Assembly (NCBI RefSeq): GCF_002286965.1
Contig: NZ_NSKD01000001.1
Coordinates: forward strand, 1-64,000
Length of the DNA stretch: 64,000 nucleotides
Direction: 5' to 3'
Origin: Halovibrio salipaludis
GTDB taxonomy: Bacteria > Pseudomonadota > Gammaproteobacteria > Pseudomonadales > Oleiphilaceae
The position numbers were made by a program, and so were the translations under genes. This document shows, one piece after another, positions 52,535 through 62,681 of the stretch; within the stretch, counting starts at the first letter, position 1, and every line of letters begins with the position of its first letter. Below the pieces are notes generated by a model that was given only the letters and a program-made list of their open reading frames with translations, searched no databases and was not told the origin of the DNA.

Positions 52535-53878
52535 ATGATCAATAAAGTACTGATTGCGAACCGGGGCGAGATCGCCCTGCGCATATTGCGGGCCTGCAAG
52601 GAACTGGGCATCCGCACCGTAGCCGTGCATTCACGCGTGGACCGCGACCTGATGCACGTCCGCCTGGCGGATGAGTCCGTGTGCATCGGACCCAACAGCG
52701 CCGCCGACAGCTATCTCAACATCCCGGCCATCATCAGTGCCGCTGAGGTAACGGACGCCGACGCCATCCACCCCGGCTATGGCTTCCTGGCCGAAAACGC
52801 CGACTTTGCCGAGCAGGTCGAGAAGAGTGGCTTCCGCTTCATCGGGCCCTCCGCCGAGACCATCCGGCTCATGGGCAACAAGGTTTCCGCCATCCGCTCC
52901 ATGGTCAAGGCCGGCGTCCCCACGGTTCCGGGCTCCAATGGCCCGCTGACCGACGACGAGGAGCGCACCCGCCAGGTCGCCCGTGAAATCGGCTATCCGG
53001 TCCTGATCAAGGCCGCCTCCGGCGGTGGCGGACGCGGCATGCAGGTGGTGCACACCGAACACGCCCTGCTCAAGGGCGTGCATGTGACCCAGCGTGAGGC
53101 CCGCGGCGCCTTCGGCGACGAAACGGTCTATCTGGAGAAGTACCTGGAACGCCCCCGGCATGTGGAAGTGCAGGTGCTTGCGGACCAGCACGGCAACGTC
53201 ATCCACCTGGGCGACCGCGACTGCTCCCTGCAGCGCCGCCACCAGAAGATCATCGAGGAAGCGCCCGCGCCGCACATCGATCCTCAAGCCCGGGAGCGCA
53301 CGCTCCAGGCCTGCCTCGACGCCTGCCGCGAGATCGGCTATGTGGGCGCCGGCACCTTCGAGTTCCTGTACCAGGATGGCGAGTACTTCTTCATCGAGAT
53401 GAACACCCGTGTCCAGGTGGAGCACCCGGTTTCGGAGATGGTCACCGGTGTCGATATCGTAGCCGAACAGATCCGTGCGGCCGCCGGCGAAAAGCTGCGC
53501 TACCGCCAGGAGGACATCGAGATCCGCGGCCATGCGCTGGAATGCCGCATCAACGCCGAGGATCCCAAAACCTTCTCGCCCAGCCCGGGCCATGTGGAAC
53601 GGTTCCACCCACCGGGCGGGCTTGGCGTGCGCGTGGATTCGCACCTGTATTCCGGCTACAGCATCCCGCCGTACTACGACTCCCTGGTGGGCAAGCTCAT
53701 CACTTTCGGCGAGAGCCGCGACATCTGCCTCACCCGCATGCACAACGCGCTGGATGAGCTGGTCGTCATCGGCATCAAGACCAACGGATCACTGCACCAG
53801 CGGCTGGTTCGTGATGAAGGCTTCCGCAGCGGAGACATCACGATCCACTACCTGGAACAGCTGATCCGAAGGGACTGA
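52535..53878 (+). CDS. accC: Acetyl-CoA carboxylase biotin carboxylase subunit
   Basis: The 447-aa protein is a full-length ATP-grasp biotin carboxylase: [13 protein letters not shown] at the start, the glycine-rich ATP loop [10 protein letters not shown] near residue 162, [12 protein letters not shown] near 234 and the catalytic [16 protein letters not shown] near 285. It carboxylates biotin on AccB using bicarbonate and ATP. prmA follows after three bases. Confidence 0.97.
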   Translation: MINKVLIANRGEIALRILRACKELGIRTVAVHSRVDRDLMHVRLADESVCIGPNSAADSYLNIPAIISAAEVTDADAIHPGYGFLAENADFAEQVEKSGFRFIGPSAETIRLMGNKVSAIRSMVKAGVPTVPGSNGPLTDDEERTRQVAREIGYPVLIKAASGGGGRGMQVVHTEHALLKGVHVTQREARGAFGDETVYLEKYLERPRHVEVQVLADQHGNVIHLGDRDCSLQRRHQKIIEEAPAPHIDPQARERTLQACLDACREIGYVGAGTFEFLYQDGEYFFIEMNTRVQVEHPVSEMVTGVDIVAEQIRAAAGEKLRYRQEDIEIRGHALECRINAEDPKTFSPSPGHVERFHPPGGLGVRVDSHLYSGYSIPPYYDSLVGKLITFGESRDICLTRMHNALDELVVIGIKTNGSLHQRLVRDEGFRSGDITIHYLEQLIRRD

Positions 53879-53881
53879 GCC

Positions 53882-54778
53882 ATGGCCTGGGTCCAGCTCC
53901 ACATCCAGTCGGACAGTGAGCATGCCGAGCTGCTGGAACAGATGCTGCTCGAGGCCGGTGCCGAGGCCGTGAGCATGGAAGACAGCGAGGATACCCCGCT
54001 CTATGAACCGGAGCGGGGCAGTACGCCGTTGTGGGACAGCACCACGGTTACCGGGCTGTTCCAGGGCGACGCTGATCTCGCCGGCGTCCAGGCCCAGGTG
54101 GCGGAAGCCTACCACTCGGTCACCCAGACCCACCTGGAATCCATGGAAACGGAACTGCTTGAGGACAGGGAATGGGAGCGGGCCTGGATGGATGACTTCC
54201 GGCCCGAACGCTTCGGCAACCGCCTCTGGATCTGCCCGAGCTGGCAGGATCCGCCGGAACCGGATGCGGTGAACATCACCCTGGACCCTGGGCTGGCATT
54301 CGGCTCCGGCACACACCCCACCACCCGGCTCTGCCTGGAATGGCTGGACGCCAACCCAGTCAGGGATCTGGAAGTCGTGGATTACGGCTGCGGCTCCGGC
54401 ATCCTCGGGCTGGCAGCGCTCAAACTGGGCGCCCGGCACGTTGTCGGCACCGACAACGACCCTCAGGCTCTGGATGCCAGTCGTGACAACGCCCGGCGCA
54501 ACGGCATTCCCGATGACGCCCTGGCGCTGTATGCCCCGGAGGACCAGCCGGATACCCGCTGTGACCTGATGCTTGCCAACATACTGGCCCAGCCATTACT
54601 GTCTCTGGCACCAACACTGGCCGGTCAGGTACGGCCGGGCGGACGGATTGTGCTTTCCGGCATCCTGTCCAGCCAGGCCGACTCGATCAGTGATCGCTAT
54701 GCCCACTGGTTCCACATGCAGTCACCGACGGAACAGGAAGGCTGGATCTGCCTGACCGGCACCCGCCACACGGACTGA
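53882..54778 (+). CDS. prmA: Ribosomal protein L11 methyltransferase
   Basis: The 298-aa protein has the PrmA N-terminal substrate-recognition domain (to about residue 110) and a SAM domain with LDPGLAFGSGTHPTTRLCLEWL near 137, VDYGCGSGILGLAALKLGA near 163 and MLANILAQPLL near 229. It trimethylates several amino groups of ribosomal protein L11. It is probably cotranscribed with accBC. Confidence 0.96.
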   Translation: MAWVQLHIQSDSEHAELLEQMLLEAGAEAVSMEDSEDTPLYEPERGSTPLWDSTTVTGLFQGDADLAGVQAQVAEAYHSVTQTHLESMETELLEDREWERAWMDDFRPERFGNRLWICPSWQDPPEPDAVNITLDPGLAFGSGTHPTTRLCLEWLDANPVRDLEVVDYGCGSGILGLAALKLGARHVVGTDNDPQALDASRDNARRNGIPDDALALYAPEDQPDTRCDLMLANILAQPLLSLAPTLAGQVRPGGRIVLSGILSSQADSISDRYAHWFHMQSPTEQEGWICLTGTRHTD

Positions 54779-54793
54779 AGTGGAGCCGACTGC

Positions 54794-55906
54794 ATGGCCA
54801 CAGAATCGGAAACCCTCACCCGCTGCCCCTACTGCCAGACGCGGTTCCGGGTAACCCCGCGCCAGATAGAGGCGGCCAGGGGACGGGTACGCTGTGGCCA
54901 CTGCCTGTACGTGTTCAATGCCGTTGAACACGCCGAGCCGGAAGAAGACCCCACCACCAAACCCCAGTCCACAGCCCCACAGGAGCCGTCTTCCGGAACG
55001 GAAACCGACGCGGACGACCTGGTCTTCGACGACAACCCGGAGGAGGACGCTCAGGATAGCCGCTACGCCGGCCACGACGAGCTCGAGGAAGAAGCTTTCA
55101 GCGAGGACTTCCTGGCGCTGGATGCCGGCGACCGTTCGGGCTTCCGCAGCGAGCTCGACGACCTGGATTCCCGGGAACAGCTGGAGGATGATGAAAGCTG
55201 GGCGGAGTCACTCCTGCAGGAGGTCGAGAGTGAACCGACCGAAGCCCCCGACAAGCCCGACTCCCCTGCCCCGGAACCACCGCCCCGGGAAAAGACGCCT
55301 GACCCGGAGCCCGAGCTGGAGCCTGGTCCCCGACCGGAACCCCGGAATACAGCCCCTAGCGGGCCGGACTGGCAATCACTGAGCACCGACCCCATTGTCA
55401 CCAGTCGGCCCGACCGCTGGCGCTGGCTGCGCAGACTGGCATGGCTGCTGGGCATTGCCGGTATGGCCGCCCTTCTCGTCTACCAGCTGGGCTGGTACCG
55501 TTTCGAACGGCTGGCGCTCTACGAGCCGATCCGCCCCTGGTACGAGCAGGCCTGCGAATGGGCTGGGTGTGAGCTGCCCCCCCTGGTCGCCACCGACGCG
55601 CTGGAACCGCGCCGCCTGGTGGTCCGCAGCCATCCGGACATGGCCAATGCCCTTCTGCTGGAGGTCACTATTGTCAACGAAGCCGGCTTTGACCAGCCGT
55701 GGCCCGCCATCGCCCTGAGCTTCTCCAACCTCAACAACGATGTGGTGGCCCAGCGCGTTTTCCAGCCACAGGCCTACCTGGCGGACGACGAAGCACAACG
55801 TGGCCGCATTCCCTCCGGGGAGGGGCGGCGTATCCGTCTGGGACTTCAGGACCCGGGCAAGGACGCCATCAATTACCGGATCGACTTCCTCCCCGCGCGT
55901 CAATAG
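54794..55906 (+). CDS. Zinc-ribbon and DUF3426 domain membrane protein
   Basis: The 370-aa protein starts with an MJ0042-type zinc ribbon (CPYCQTRFRV...VRCGHCLYVF, two CxxC pairs). A long acidic, Pro-rich, low-complexity linker (about 55-195), one transmembrane helix (about 215-235) and a DUF3426 domain to the C-terminus follow. DUF3426 proteins are common next to prmA and dusB in gammaproteobacteria and have no established function. The ribbon would be cytoplasmic and DUF3426 periplasmic. Confidence 0.88.
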   Translation: MATESETLTRCPYCQTRFRVTPRQIEAARGRVRCGHCLYVFNAVEHAEPEEDPTTKPQSTAPQEPSSGTETDADDLVFDDNPEEDAQDSRYAGHDELEEEAFSEDFLALDAGDRSGFRSELDDLDSREQLEDDESWAESLLQEVESEPTEAPDKPDSPAPEPPPREKTPDPEPELEPGPRPEPRNTAPSGPDWQSLSTDPIVTSRPDRWRWLRRLAWLLGIAGMAALLVYQLGWYRFERLALYEPIRPWYEQACEWAGCELPPLVATDALEPRRLVVRSHPDMANALLLEVTIVNEAGFDQPWPAIALSFSNLNNDVVAQRVFQPQAYLADDEAQRGRIPSGEGRRIRLGLQDPGKDAINYRIDFLPARQ

Positions 55907-55919
55907 TCCCGACCCAAAA

Positions 55920-55973
55920 ATACTCGGTTTTTCAGCCAGCCATCCCCTTTAATGGGATGAGAGCCCGGAGTAT
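55920..55973. promoter_or_regulatory. Nested hairpin in the dusB-fis leader region
   Basis: An outer 6-bp stem ATACTC/GAGTAT (55920-55925 with 55968-55973) encloses a second stem CATCCC/GGGATG (55941-55946 with 55954-55959). TTTAAT within the inner loop could also serve as a -10. The element lies 68-120 bases before the dusB start. Structure and promoter readings are alternatives, both unproven. Confidence 0.3.
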
Positions 55974-56040
55974 CATTGTCTCCCCCTGAGCTGGTCGAGA
56001 TTTGACCAACCCGCACGGATCCAATCACCGGGAGAACGCT

Positions 56041-57030
56041 GTGGTCGCCATTGGCCCCCATACGCTGCCCAACAACCTGGTTCTGGCCCCCATGGCGGGT
56101 GTCACGGACAGACCCTTCCGGCTCCTGTGCCGCAGAATGGGTGCTGGTCTCGCCATCTCGGAAATGGTTACAGCGGACGCCAGCCTGTGGAGTTCGCGCA
56201 AATCCCGCCAGCGGATGGACCACGACGGGGAATCTGAGCCCATCGCGGTCCAGATCGCGGGCGGCGATGCCCCGATGCTGGCCGAGGCCGCCCGTTTCAA
56301 CGTCGCCAATGGCGCCCGGATCATCGACATCAACATGGGTTGCCCCGCCAAGAAGGTCTGCAACAAGGCCGCGGGATCCGCGCTGATGCGCGATGAAGCC
56401 CTGGTGCGCGAGATTCTGGAATCCGTCGCGGCGGCCGTGGATGTGCCGGTCACGCTCAAGATGCGCACCGGCTGGGACCGGGATAACAAGAACGCGGTGA
56501 CCATCGCACGCATGGCCGAAGACGCCGGCATTGCCGCACTGGCGGTACACGGGCGAACCCGGGCCGACGCCTATAAGGGCGAGGCGGAATACGGGACCAT
56601 CGCTCAGGTCAAGCAGGCGGTGGATATCCCCGTCTTCGCCAACGGCGATGTGGACACCCCCCGCAAAGCCGCACAGGTTCTGCGGGAAACCGGCACCGAT
56701 GGCCTGTTCATCGGTCGGGCCGCCCAGGGCAGGCCCTGGCTCTTCCGCCAGATCAACCACTATCTGGCCACGGGGGAGGAGCTCCCGGACCCCGGAGCGG
56801 AGGAAATCCGCAACATCCTGATGGGGCACGTGGAGGCGCTGCACGCCTTCTATGGCGAGTACATCGGGCTGCGGGTGGCACGCAAGCACGTGGGCTGGTA
56901 CCTGCAGGCCCGTGATCCGGACAAGACATTCCGCCGGCACTTCAACCGCATTGAGGACGCCGGCGCGCAGCTTCAGCTGCTCGATCATTACTTTCAAGGC
57001 ATCCAGACAGAAGAGGTACGTGTCGCATGA
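56041..57030 (+). CDS. dusB: tRNA-dihydrouridine synthase B
   Basis: The 329-aa flavoenzyme reduces uridines in the tRNA D-loop. [11 protein letters not shown] near residue 17, the catalytic-Cys motif [13 protein letters not shown] near 97, MRTGWD near 141 and ANGDVDTP near 200 are characteristic. I chose the GTG seven bases after GGGAG; an in-frame TTG at 56002 would lengthen it. It overlaps fis by four bases, the standard dusB-fis operon. Confidence 0.95.
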   Translation: MVAIGPHTLPNNLVLAPMAGVTDRPFRLLCRRMGAGLAISEMVTADASLWSSRKSRQRMDHDGESEPIAVQIAGGDAPMLAEAARFNVANGARIIDINMGCPAKKVCNKAAGSALMRDEALVREILESVAAAVDVPVTLKMRTGWDRDNKNAVTIARMAEDAGIAALAVHGRTRADAYKGEAEYGTIAQVKQAVDIPVFANGDVDTPRKAAQVLRETGTDGLFIGRAAQGRPWLFRQINHYLATGEELPDPGAEEIRNILMGHVEALHAFYGEYIGLRVARKHVGWYLQARDPDKTFRRHFNRIEDAGAQLQLLDHYFQGIQTEEVRVA

Positions 57031-57335
57031 GCACTGAATTCATGGCCGAGGACAACCGGGCCCGGCAAACCGACGAGCCCCTCACAACGGCGGCCGGCAA
57101 CGGTCAGACCGTCACACTGCGCGACAGCGTGGAACAGGCTCTGGAGAACTACTTCTCCCAGCTCGACGGCGCGCCGGTCAGCGACGTCTACCAGCTGGTG
57201 CTGTCCGAGGTGGAAGCGCCGCTGCTGGAGAAGGTCATGGAGTACACCGGTGACAACCAGACGCGTGCCTCCGCCATGCTCGGTCTCAACCGGGGCACCC
57301 TGCGCAAGAAGCTCAAGCAGTACGGCCTGCTGTAA
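57027..57335 (+). CDS. fis: DNA-binding protein Fis
   Basis: The 102-aa nucleoid protein has the Fis N-terminal region and a C-terminal helix-turn-helix ([31 protein letters not shown]), nearly identical in pattern to E. coli Fis. It bends DNA, activates rRNA promoters and aids site-specific recombination during fast growth. It is translationally coupled to dusB. purH follows after 15 bp. Confidence 0.97.
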   Translation: MSTEFMAEDNRARQTDEPLTTAAGNGQTVTLRDSVEQALENYFSQLDGAPVSDVYQLVLSEVEAPLLEKVMEYTGDNQTRASAMLGLNRGTLRKKLKQYGLL

Positions 57336-57350
57336 GGAATCGGAGCCATC

Positions 57351-58937
57351 ATGACGGAACAGCCCAATGCGACCCCCATACGCCGGGCGCTGATCAGCGT
57401 CTCGGATAAGACCGGTATTGTTGAATTCGCCCAGGCCCTGCGCGAGCGCGGCGTGGAGATCCTCTCCACCGGCGGCACTTTCCGGCTTCTGACCAGCAGT
57501 GGTATCGAGGCGAAGGAAGTCTCCGACCACACCGGCTTCCCGGAAATCATGGGTGGCCGGGTCAAGACGCTGCACCCGCTCATCCATGGCGGCATCCTTG
57601 GCCGCCGTGGCACGGACGACAGCGTTATGGCGGAACAGGGAATCGACCCCATCGACATGGTGGTCGTGAACCTCTACCCCTTCGAACAGACCGTTGCCGA
57701 CCCGGACTGCGACCTGCCCACCGCCATCGAGAACATCGACATCGGCGGGCCAGGCATGCTCCGCGCTGCTGCCAAGAACCACCAGGATGTTGCTGTTGTC
57801 GTGAATGCCGACGATTACGACCCCATCCTGAATGAAATGGATGCCAACGACGGCGGTCTACGCAGCGCCACGCGCTTTGACCTGGCCACCCGGGCCTTTG
57901 AGCACACGGCCGCCTACGACGGCGCCATCGCCAACTACCTGGGCGGCCGGCTGGACAGCCAGGCGGAGCCGGATCCCTTCCCGCGCACCTTCAACAACCA
58001 GTTCGAAAAGGTGCAGGACATGCGTTACGGCGAGAACCCGCACCAGAGTGCCGCGTTCTACCGTGAACGTGGCGCTACCGAGGCGTCCGTCTCAACCGCG
58101 CACCAGCTCCAGGGCAAGGCCCTGTCCTACAACAACGTGGCGGACACCGACGCCGCCCTGGAATGCGTCAAGCCCTTCGCGGATCCGGCCTGCGTGATCG
58201 TCAAGCACGCCAACCCCTGTGGGGTGGCCATCGGCTCGGACCTGAAGCAGGCCTACGAACTGGCCTTCGCCACCGACCCGACCTCATCCTTCGGCGGCAT
58301 CATCGCCTTCAACCGCCCCCTGGATCCGGAAGCGGCGGCTGCGATCATCGAACGCCAGTTCGTGGAAGTGATCATCGCACCGGAAATCACGCCGGAGGCA
58401 GCGGAGGTGCTGGCAGCCAAAAAGAACGTGCGCGTGCTGGCCTGTGGCCCCTTCAATGACGAACGGATTGCGGCCTGGGACTACAAGCGGGTCACCGGTG
58501 GCCTGTTGGTTCAGGACCGGGATCTGGGCATGGTCGATGAGAACACCCTGCAGATGGTGACCGACCGTTCGCCCTCACAGGACGAACTGGAAGATCTGCT
58601 GTTCGCCTGGGAAGTGGCCAAGTACGTCAAGTCCAACGCCATCGTCTACGCCCGCCATGGCCGCACCATCGGCATCGGCGCCGGCCAGATGAGCCGTGTC
58701 TACAGTGCGCGCATTGCCGGCATCAAGGCCGCCGACGAAGGGCTTGAAGTCAAGGGCTCGGTCATGGCCTCGGATGCCTTCTTCCCGTTCCGGGACGGCA
58801 TCGACCAGGCGGCCGAAGCGGGCATCCAGGCGGTGATCCAGCCCGGCGGCTCCATGCGCGATCAGGAAGTGATCGACGCCGCCAACGAGCACGGCATCGC
58901 CATGGTCTTCACCGGCATGCGTCACTTCCGGCATTGA
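57351..58937 (+). CDS. purH: Bifunctional AICAR transformylase / IMP cyclohydrolase
   Basis: The 528-aa protein performs the last two steps of IMP synthesis. The N-terminal IMP cyclohydrolase (to about residue 200) shows [16 protein letters not shown] and the [12 protein letters not shown] block. The C-terminal transformylase has [11 protein letters not shown] near 285 with its catalytic Lys-His pair and the SFGGIIAFN segment. Length matches E. coli PurH. purD follows directly. Confidence 0.97.
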   Translation: MTEQPNATPIRRALISVSDKTGIVEFAQALRERGVEILSTGGTFRLLTSSGIEAKEVSDHTGFPEIMGGRVKTLHPLIHGGILGRRGTDDSVMAEQGIDPIDMVVVNLYPFEQTVADPDCDLPTAIENIDIGGPGMLRAAAKNHQDVAVVVNADDYDPILNEMDANDGGLRSATRFDLATRAFEHTAAYDGAIANYLGGRLDSQAEPDPFPRTFNNQFEKVQDMRYGENPHQSAAFYRERGATEASVSTAHQLQGKALSYNNVADTDAALECVKPFADPACVIVKHANPCGVAIGSDLKQAYELAFATDPTSSFGGIIAFNRPLDPEAAAAIIERQFVEVIIAPEITPEAAEVLAAKKNVRVLACGPFNDERIAAWDYKRVTGGLLVQDRDLGMVDENTLQMVTDRSPSQDELEDLLFAWEVAKYVKSNAIVYARHGRTIGIGAGQMSRVYSARIAGIKAADEGLEVKGSVMASDAFFPFRDGIDQAAEAGIQAVIQPGGSMRDQEVIDAANEHGIAMVFTGMRHFRH

Positions 58938-58944
58938 GGTGCTT

Positions 58945-60228
58945 ATGCAGATCCTGATCATCGGCGGCGGTGGCCGCGAACACGCACTGGCCTGGAAGGC
59001 GGCCCAGTCACCGCAGGTCCAGCAGGTGTACGCCGCGCCCGGCAATGCCGGGACCGCCCGTGAGCCGGGTGTTGAGAACGTGGCGCCGGCGGACGACGAC
59101 ATTGATGGCCTCGTTGATTTTGCCACGAACAGGACCATTGACCTGGTCATCGTCGGTCCCGAGGCGCCACTGGTTGCGGGTATCAGTGACCGGCTGCGTG
59201 CAGCCGGCATAGCCGTTTTCGGTCCCAGTGAAGCCGCCGCCCAGCTGGAAGGGTCCAAGAGCTTCGCCAAGGACTTCCTGGCGCGCCACAGCATCCCCAC
59301 TGCCGATTACCGGACCTTTGGGGACATGGAGGCGGCACTGGAGTACCTGCGAGAGAAAGGTGCGCCCATTGTGGTCAAGGCGGACGGCCTGGCCGCCGGC
59401 AAGGGCGTGATCGTGGCGGAGACCCTGGCCGAGGGGGAAGATGCCGTGCGCGACATGCTCGCCGGCAACACCTTCGGCGATGCCGGCCACCGCGTGGTCA
59501 TCGAGGAATGCCTGGCCGGCGAGGAAGCCAGCTTCATCGCCATGGTGGATGGCTCCAACATCCTGCCACTGGCCAGCAGCCAGGACCACAAACGGGTGGG
59601 CGATGGCGACACCGGCGCCAACACCGGTGGCATGGGCGCCTATTCCCCTGCCCCCGTGGTTACGGAGGAGGTCCACGAACGCATCATGCGGGAAGTCATC
59701 GAGCCCACGGTTGCCGGCATGGCGGACGAGGGCCACCCCTACACAGGCTTCCTGTACGCCGGGCTCATGATCACCCCCAACGGCTCCCCCAAGGTCATCG
59801 AGTTCAACTGCCGGCTGGGCGACCCGGAAACCCAGCCGCTGCTGATGCGGCTGCGCTCGGACCTCGTCCAACTCTGCCTCGCCGCCACCCAGGGTGGACT
59901 GGGCCGGCAGCAGTGCGACTGGGATGAGCGCCCCGCCCTGGGCGTGGTGATGGCCGCCGGCGGCTACCCCGCCAAATACCGTAAGGGCGATGCCATCACC
60001 GGCCTGGATGACCTGGACGGCGACGGCCTCAAGGTTTTCCACGCCGGCACCCAGCAGGAGGCTGATGGTCGTGTGACCACCGCCGGCGGCCGGGTCCTGT
60101 GCGTGACCGCGCTGGGCGGAACGGTCGAGCAGGCCCAGAAGGCGGCCTATGCGGGCGTTGATCGCATCCGGTGGGACGACGCCTACTGCCGGCGGGATAT
60201 CGGCTTCCGCGCGCTCAACCGGGACTGA
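58945..60228 (+). CDS. purD: Phosphoribosylamine-glycine ligase
   Basis: The 427-aa ATP-grasp enzyme joins glycine to phosphoribosylamine, the second step of purine synthesis. The N-terminal [15 protein letters not shown], the [11 protein letters not shown] loop near residue 145, [12 protein letters not shown] near 225 and [12 protein letters not shown] near 287 are the family signatures. I chose the ATG after GAGGTGCTT over the GTG two codons earlier. purH-purD is a conserved pair. Confidence 0.97.
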   Translation: MQILIIGGGGREHALAWKAAQSPQVQQVYAAPGNAGTAREPGVENVAPADDDIDGLVDFATNRTIDLVIVGPEAPLVAGISDRLRAAGIAVFGPSEAAAQLEGSKSFAKDFLARHSIPTADYRTFGDMEAALEYLREKGAPIVVKADGLAAGKGVIVAETLAEGEDAVRDMLAGNTFGDAGHRVVIEECLAGEEASFIAMVDGSNILPLASSQDHKRVGDGDTGANTGGMGAYSPAPVVTEEVHERIMREVIEPTVAGMADEGHPYTGFLYAGLMITPNGSPKVIEFNCRLGDPETQPLLMRLRSDLVQLCLAATQGGLGRQQCDWDERPALGVVMAAGGYPAKYRKGDAITGLDDLDGDGLKVFHAGTQQEADGRVTTAGGRVLCVTALGGTVEQAQKAAYAGVDRIRWDDAYCRRDIGFRALNRD

Positions 60229-60338
60229 TTCGGCACTCCGCAGACCAGGGGCGTATCGGCTGTCTGACAGCGAGACTCCTTGACACCCCTGGTTTCCAGG
60301 CCAACTATGCAAGACATGAGAGGAAAAGGAGACCCATC

Positions 60339-60899
60339 ATGTCGCCGTTAATGCTGTTCCGGCTGATCCTTCCATCCAGCGGCGCATGGGCCAGGCTGCG
60401 CGATCATCCGCCCTCTGTTCTGGCGCTTATCCTGTTCCCCGTCCTGCCTCTGGCGCTGATTCCACCGATCATGCTCTATCAGGCGGGCACAGGTTATCCG
60501 GAAGCCTTCGGCGACGCCTTCGCCGGGCGCGAATGGGGCTACATCACCATCATCCTTTTCCTCGCGGAACTGCTGACGTTCGCCGTCATGGGCTGGCTGA
60601 TCCATGAAGTGGGCAATACCCGCAGCGCCCACATCAGTGCCCACAGTGCCTACCTGGTGGCCGCCGTTGCGCCCGTGCCCATGTGGCTTTCCGCGTTTGC
60701 GCTCTTCGTTCCGAGCCTGACGGTCATAACAAGCATCGCCCTGATCGGACTGATATGGAGCTGCGCCATCGTTTTCCGGGGGATAAGCCACCTCTGCCGG
60801 ATTGGAGCGGACGTGGAGGCCATGTCGATCACCTACACGGTTATGGCGGCAAGCGTGCTGGCCTGGGGTCTGCTGCTGGCAATCATCTGGGGTCTGTAA
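60339..60899 (+). CDS. Yip1/DUF1282-type membrane protein
   Basis: The 186-aa protein has five predicted membrane helices and the layout of the Yip1/YIF1-like (DUF1282) family. The first helix region holds an ARLRDHPPS segment, and a YLVAAVAPVPMWLSAF segment lies near the middle. Bacterial members have no established role. AAAAGGAG precedes the ATG. It is followed within four bases by the TSUP gene, so the two may be cotranscribed. Confidence 0.75.
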   Translation: MSPLMLFRLILPSSGAWARLRDHPPSVLALILFPVLPLALIPPIMLYQAGTGYPEAFGDAFAGREWGYITIILFLAELLTFAVMGWLIHEVGNTRSAHISAHSAYLVAAVAPVPMWLSAFALFVPSLTVITSIALIGLIWSCAIVFRGISHLCRIGADVEAMSITYTVMAASVLAWGLLLAIIWGL

Positions 60900-60902
60900 A
60901 GC

Positions 60903-61655
60903 GTGGAGCCCCTGCTCACCTGGACAATGCTGGTGGCGGCAGCCTTTCTGGGGGGCGGCATCAATGCCGTAGCCGGGGGCGGTAGTTTCTTCACCTTCCC
61001 GGCACTGGTGTGGGCCGGCGTGCCACCGGTGGCCGCCAACGCCTCCGGGACCATGGCGCTGCTCCCCGGCTACATGGCCAGCACCTGGGGGTTCCGCGAG
61101 GATCTGAAGGCACCGGAGCAACTCTCCATGGCAGCAGTCCTGGCCACCAGCCTGATCGGTGGCAGCCTCGGAGCCGGCCTTCTACTGATCACACCGGATG
61201 CGGTCTTCAGCGATATCGTCCCCTGGCTGCTGCTGGCCGCCACCCTGCTGTTCGCCCTCGGGCCACGCCTGCTGCGTAACCTGAATACCAGCGGAGGCGA
61301 GTCCCGCCCTGGCGTCCAGATCACAGCACTTCTGGCGGTCTGTATCTACGGCGGCTACTTCAATGGCGGCCTCGGAATCGTGCTTCTGGCCACTTTCGGG
61401 CTGCTCGGCCACACCGGTCTCAACCGGATGCAGGGCCTCAAGAACCTCATCTCCGCCGTACTTACCGCTATCGCCGTGGCACTCTATGCCATCGGCGGGG
61501 CCATTATCTGGATCAAGGCCCTGGTCATGATGATCTCGGCGGTGGCGGGCGGCTATGTGGTCGCAAGGGTAGCCCGGAAGCTGCCGGAGGCGACCATACG
61601 CGCCGTGGTCATCGTCACGGGCGCGATCATGACAGCGGTGTTCTTCCTCAACTGA
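60903..61655 (+). CDS. TSUP (TauE/SafE-family) anion permease
   Basis: The 250-aa protein has about eight membrane helices in two repeats and the TSUP signature GGGINAVAGGGSFFTFPALVWAG at about residues 19-41, followed by VAANASGTMALLPG. A second repeat motif YFNGGLGIVLLA is near 153. The family exports or imports sulfite, sulfonates or other anions; the substrate here is unknown. The start is GTG. The stop shares TGATCA with arsH. Confidence 0.9.
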   Translation: MEPLLTWTMLVAAAFLGGGINAVAGGGSFFTFPALVWAGVPPVAANASGTMALLPGYMASTWGFREDLKAPEQLSMAAVLATSLIGGSLGAGLLLITPDAVFSDIVPWLLLAATLLFALGPRLLRNLNTSGGESRPGVQITALLAVCIYGGYFNGGLGIVLLATFGLLGHTGLNRMQGLKNLISAVLTAIAVALYAIGGAIIWIKALVMMISAVAGGYVVARVARKLPEATIRAVVIVTGAIMTAVFFLN

Positions 61656-62351
61656 TCAGTCTTCCGCCTTACGCTCCGAATAACGGCTGACCAGATACTC
61701 CGAGCGATCACGCAGCAGCAGGGTAAACTTCACCAGCTCCTCCATCACGTCCACTACCCGGTCGTAGAGCGGTGACGGCAGCATCCGGCCCGCCTCATCG
61801 AATTCCTGGTAGGCCTTGGGCACGGAGGACTGGTTGGGGATGGTGATCATGCGCATCCAGCGCCCGAGGATACGCAGGTTGTTCACCGCGTTGAACGACT
61901 GGGAACCGCCGGAGACCTGCATCACCGCCAGGGTCCGTCCCTGGGTGGGCCGCACGCCGCCGACCGAAAGCGGCAGCCAGTCGATCTGGGTCTTCATGAT
62001 CCCGGTCATGTTGCCATGACGCTCCGGGCTGACCCAGACGTGCGCCTCGGACCACTGGGAAAGCTCCCGAAGTTCCTGCACCTTGGGGTGATCCGCCTCC
62101 GCATCGTCCGGCAGCGGCAGGCCCGAGGGATTGAACATTCGGGTCTCGGCGCCGAACTCATGCAGAAGGCGCTGCGCCTCCTCGGCCAGGAAGCGGCTGT
62201 AGGAGCGCTCCCTGAGGGAGCCGTAGAGCAGCAGGACCCGGGGTGGATGGGTGCTGCCGGGACTGTTCAGTTTCTCAAGATCCGGATGATCCAGGAACGT
62301 CCGGTCCACGTTCGGCAGATCCGCATTTTCTGACACTGTACTGTTCCTCAC
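61656..62351 (-). CDS. arsH: Arsenical resistance protein ArsH
   Basis: The 231-aa protein is an NADPH-dependent FMN reductase fold enzyme. The FMN loop [13 protein letters not shown] near residue 42, the [22 protein letters not shown] block near 108 and the [15 protein letters not shown] loop near 146 identify ArsH. ArsH oxidises toxic trivalent organoarsenicals. It ends an operon with the CC/Se protein, acr3 and arsC. Confidence 0.96.
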   Translation of the reverse strand: MRNSTVSENADLPNVDRTFLDHPDLEKLNSPGSTHPPRVLLLYGSLRERSYSRFLAEEAQRLLHEFGAETRMFNPSGLPLPDDAEADHPKVQELRELSQWSEAHVWVSPERHGNMTGIMKTQIDWLPLSVGGVRPTQGRTLAVMQVSGGSQSFNAVNNLRILGRWMRMITIPNQSSVPKAYQEFDEAGRMLPSPLYDRVVDVMEELVKFTLLLRDRSEYLVSRYSERKAED

Positions 62352-62381
62352 CTATCCCATTTAAAGCAGCGCGCTAACGTC

Positions 62382-62681
62382 TCAACCCGCCGCCAGTTCA
62401 ACACCGTCAACGAAAAGCCGCCGGAACCCCAGAAACCCTTCCAGCCGCACCGTCAGCGGATGCTCAATCCGAAGATCATCCGCCACATGGACGCGGATGC
62501 CCTCCCTGGTCTCAGAAACGTAGCCAGTGGGATCTTCCGGCTCGCCCAGGTCTGCCACGGGCACGGATGCCGAACCACCACAACAGCCATGGCGGGTGGA
62601 AGCGCGCAGCATCATGCTGCCACCCTGCCGGGCGACCCAGTCCCTGGCCTCGGGTGTTATCTCAATGTCGAGCCCGGTCAT
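62382..62681 (-). CDS. CC/Se-motif family small protein in the ars operon
   Basis: The 99-aa protein has a vicinal cysteine pair in HGCCGGSASVPVA near residue 34. This matches the 'CC/Se motif' family, in which some members have selenocysteine in place of one Cys; here both are Cys codons. The fold appears HesB-like, with beta-strands and a LEGFLGFRRLFVDG tail. Paired thiols and the position between acr3 and arsH suggest arsenite binding or transfer, but this is inferred. The ATG overlaps the acr3 stop (ATGA), so translation is coupled. Confidence 0.75.
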   Translation of the reverse strand: MTGLDIEITPEARDWVARQGGSMMLRASTRHGCCGGSASVPVADLGEPEDPTGYVSETREGIRVHVADDLRIEHPLTVRLEGFLGFRRLFVDGVELAAG

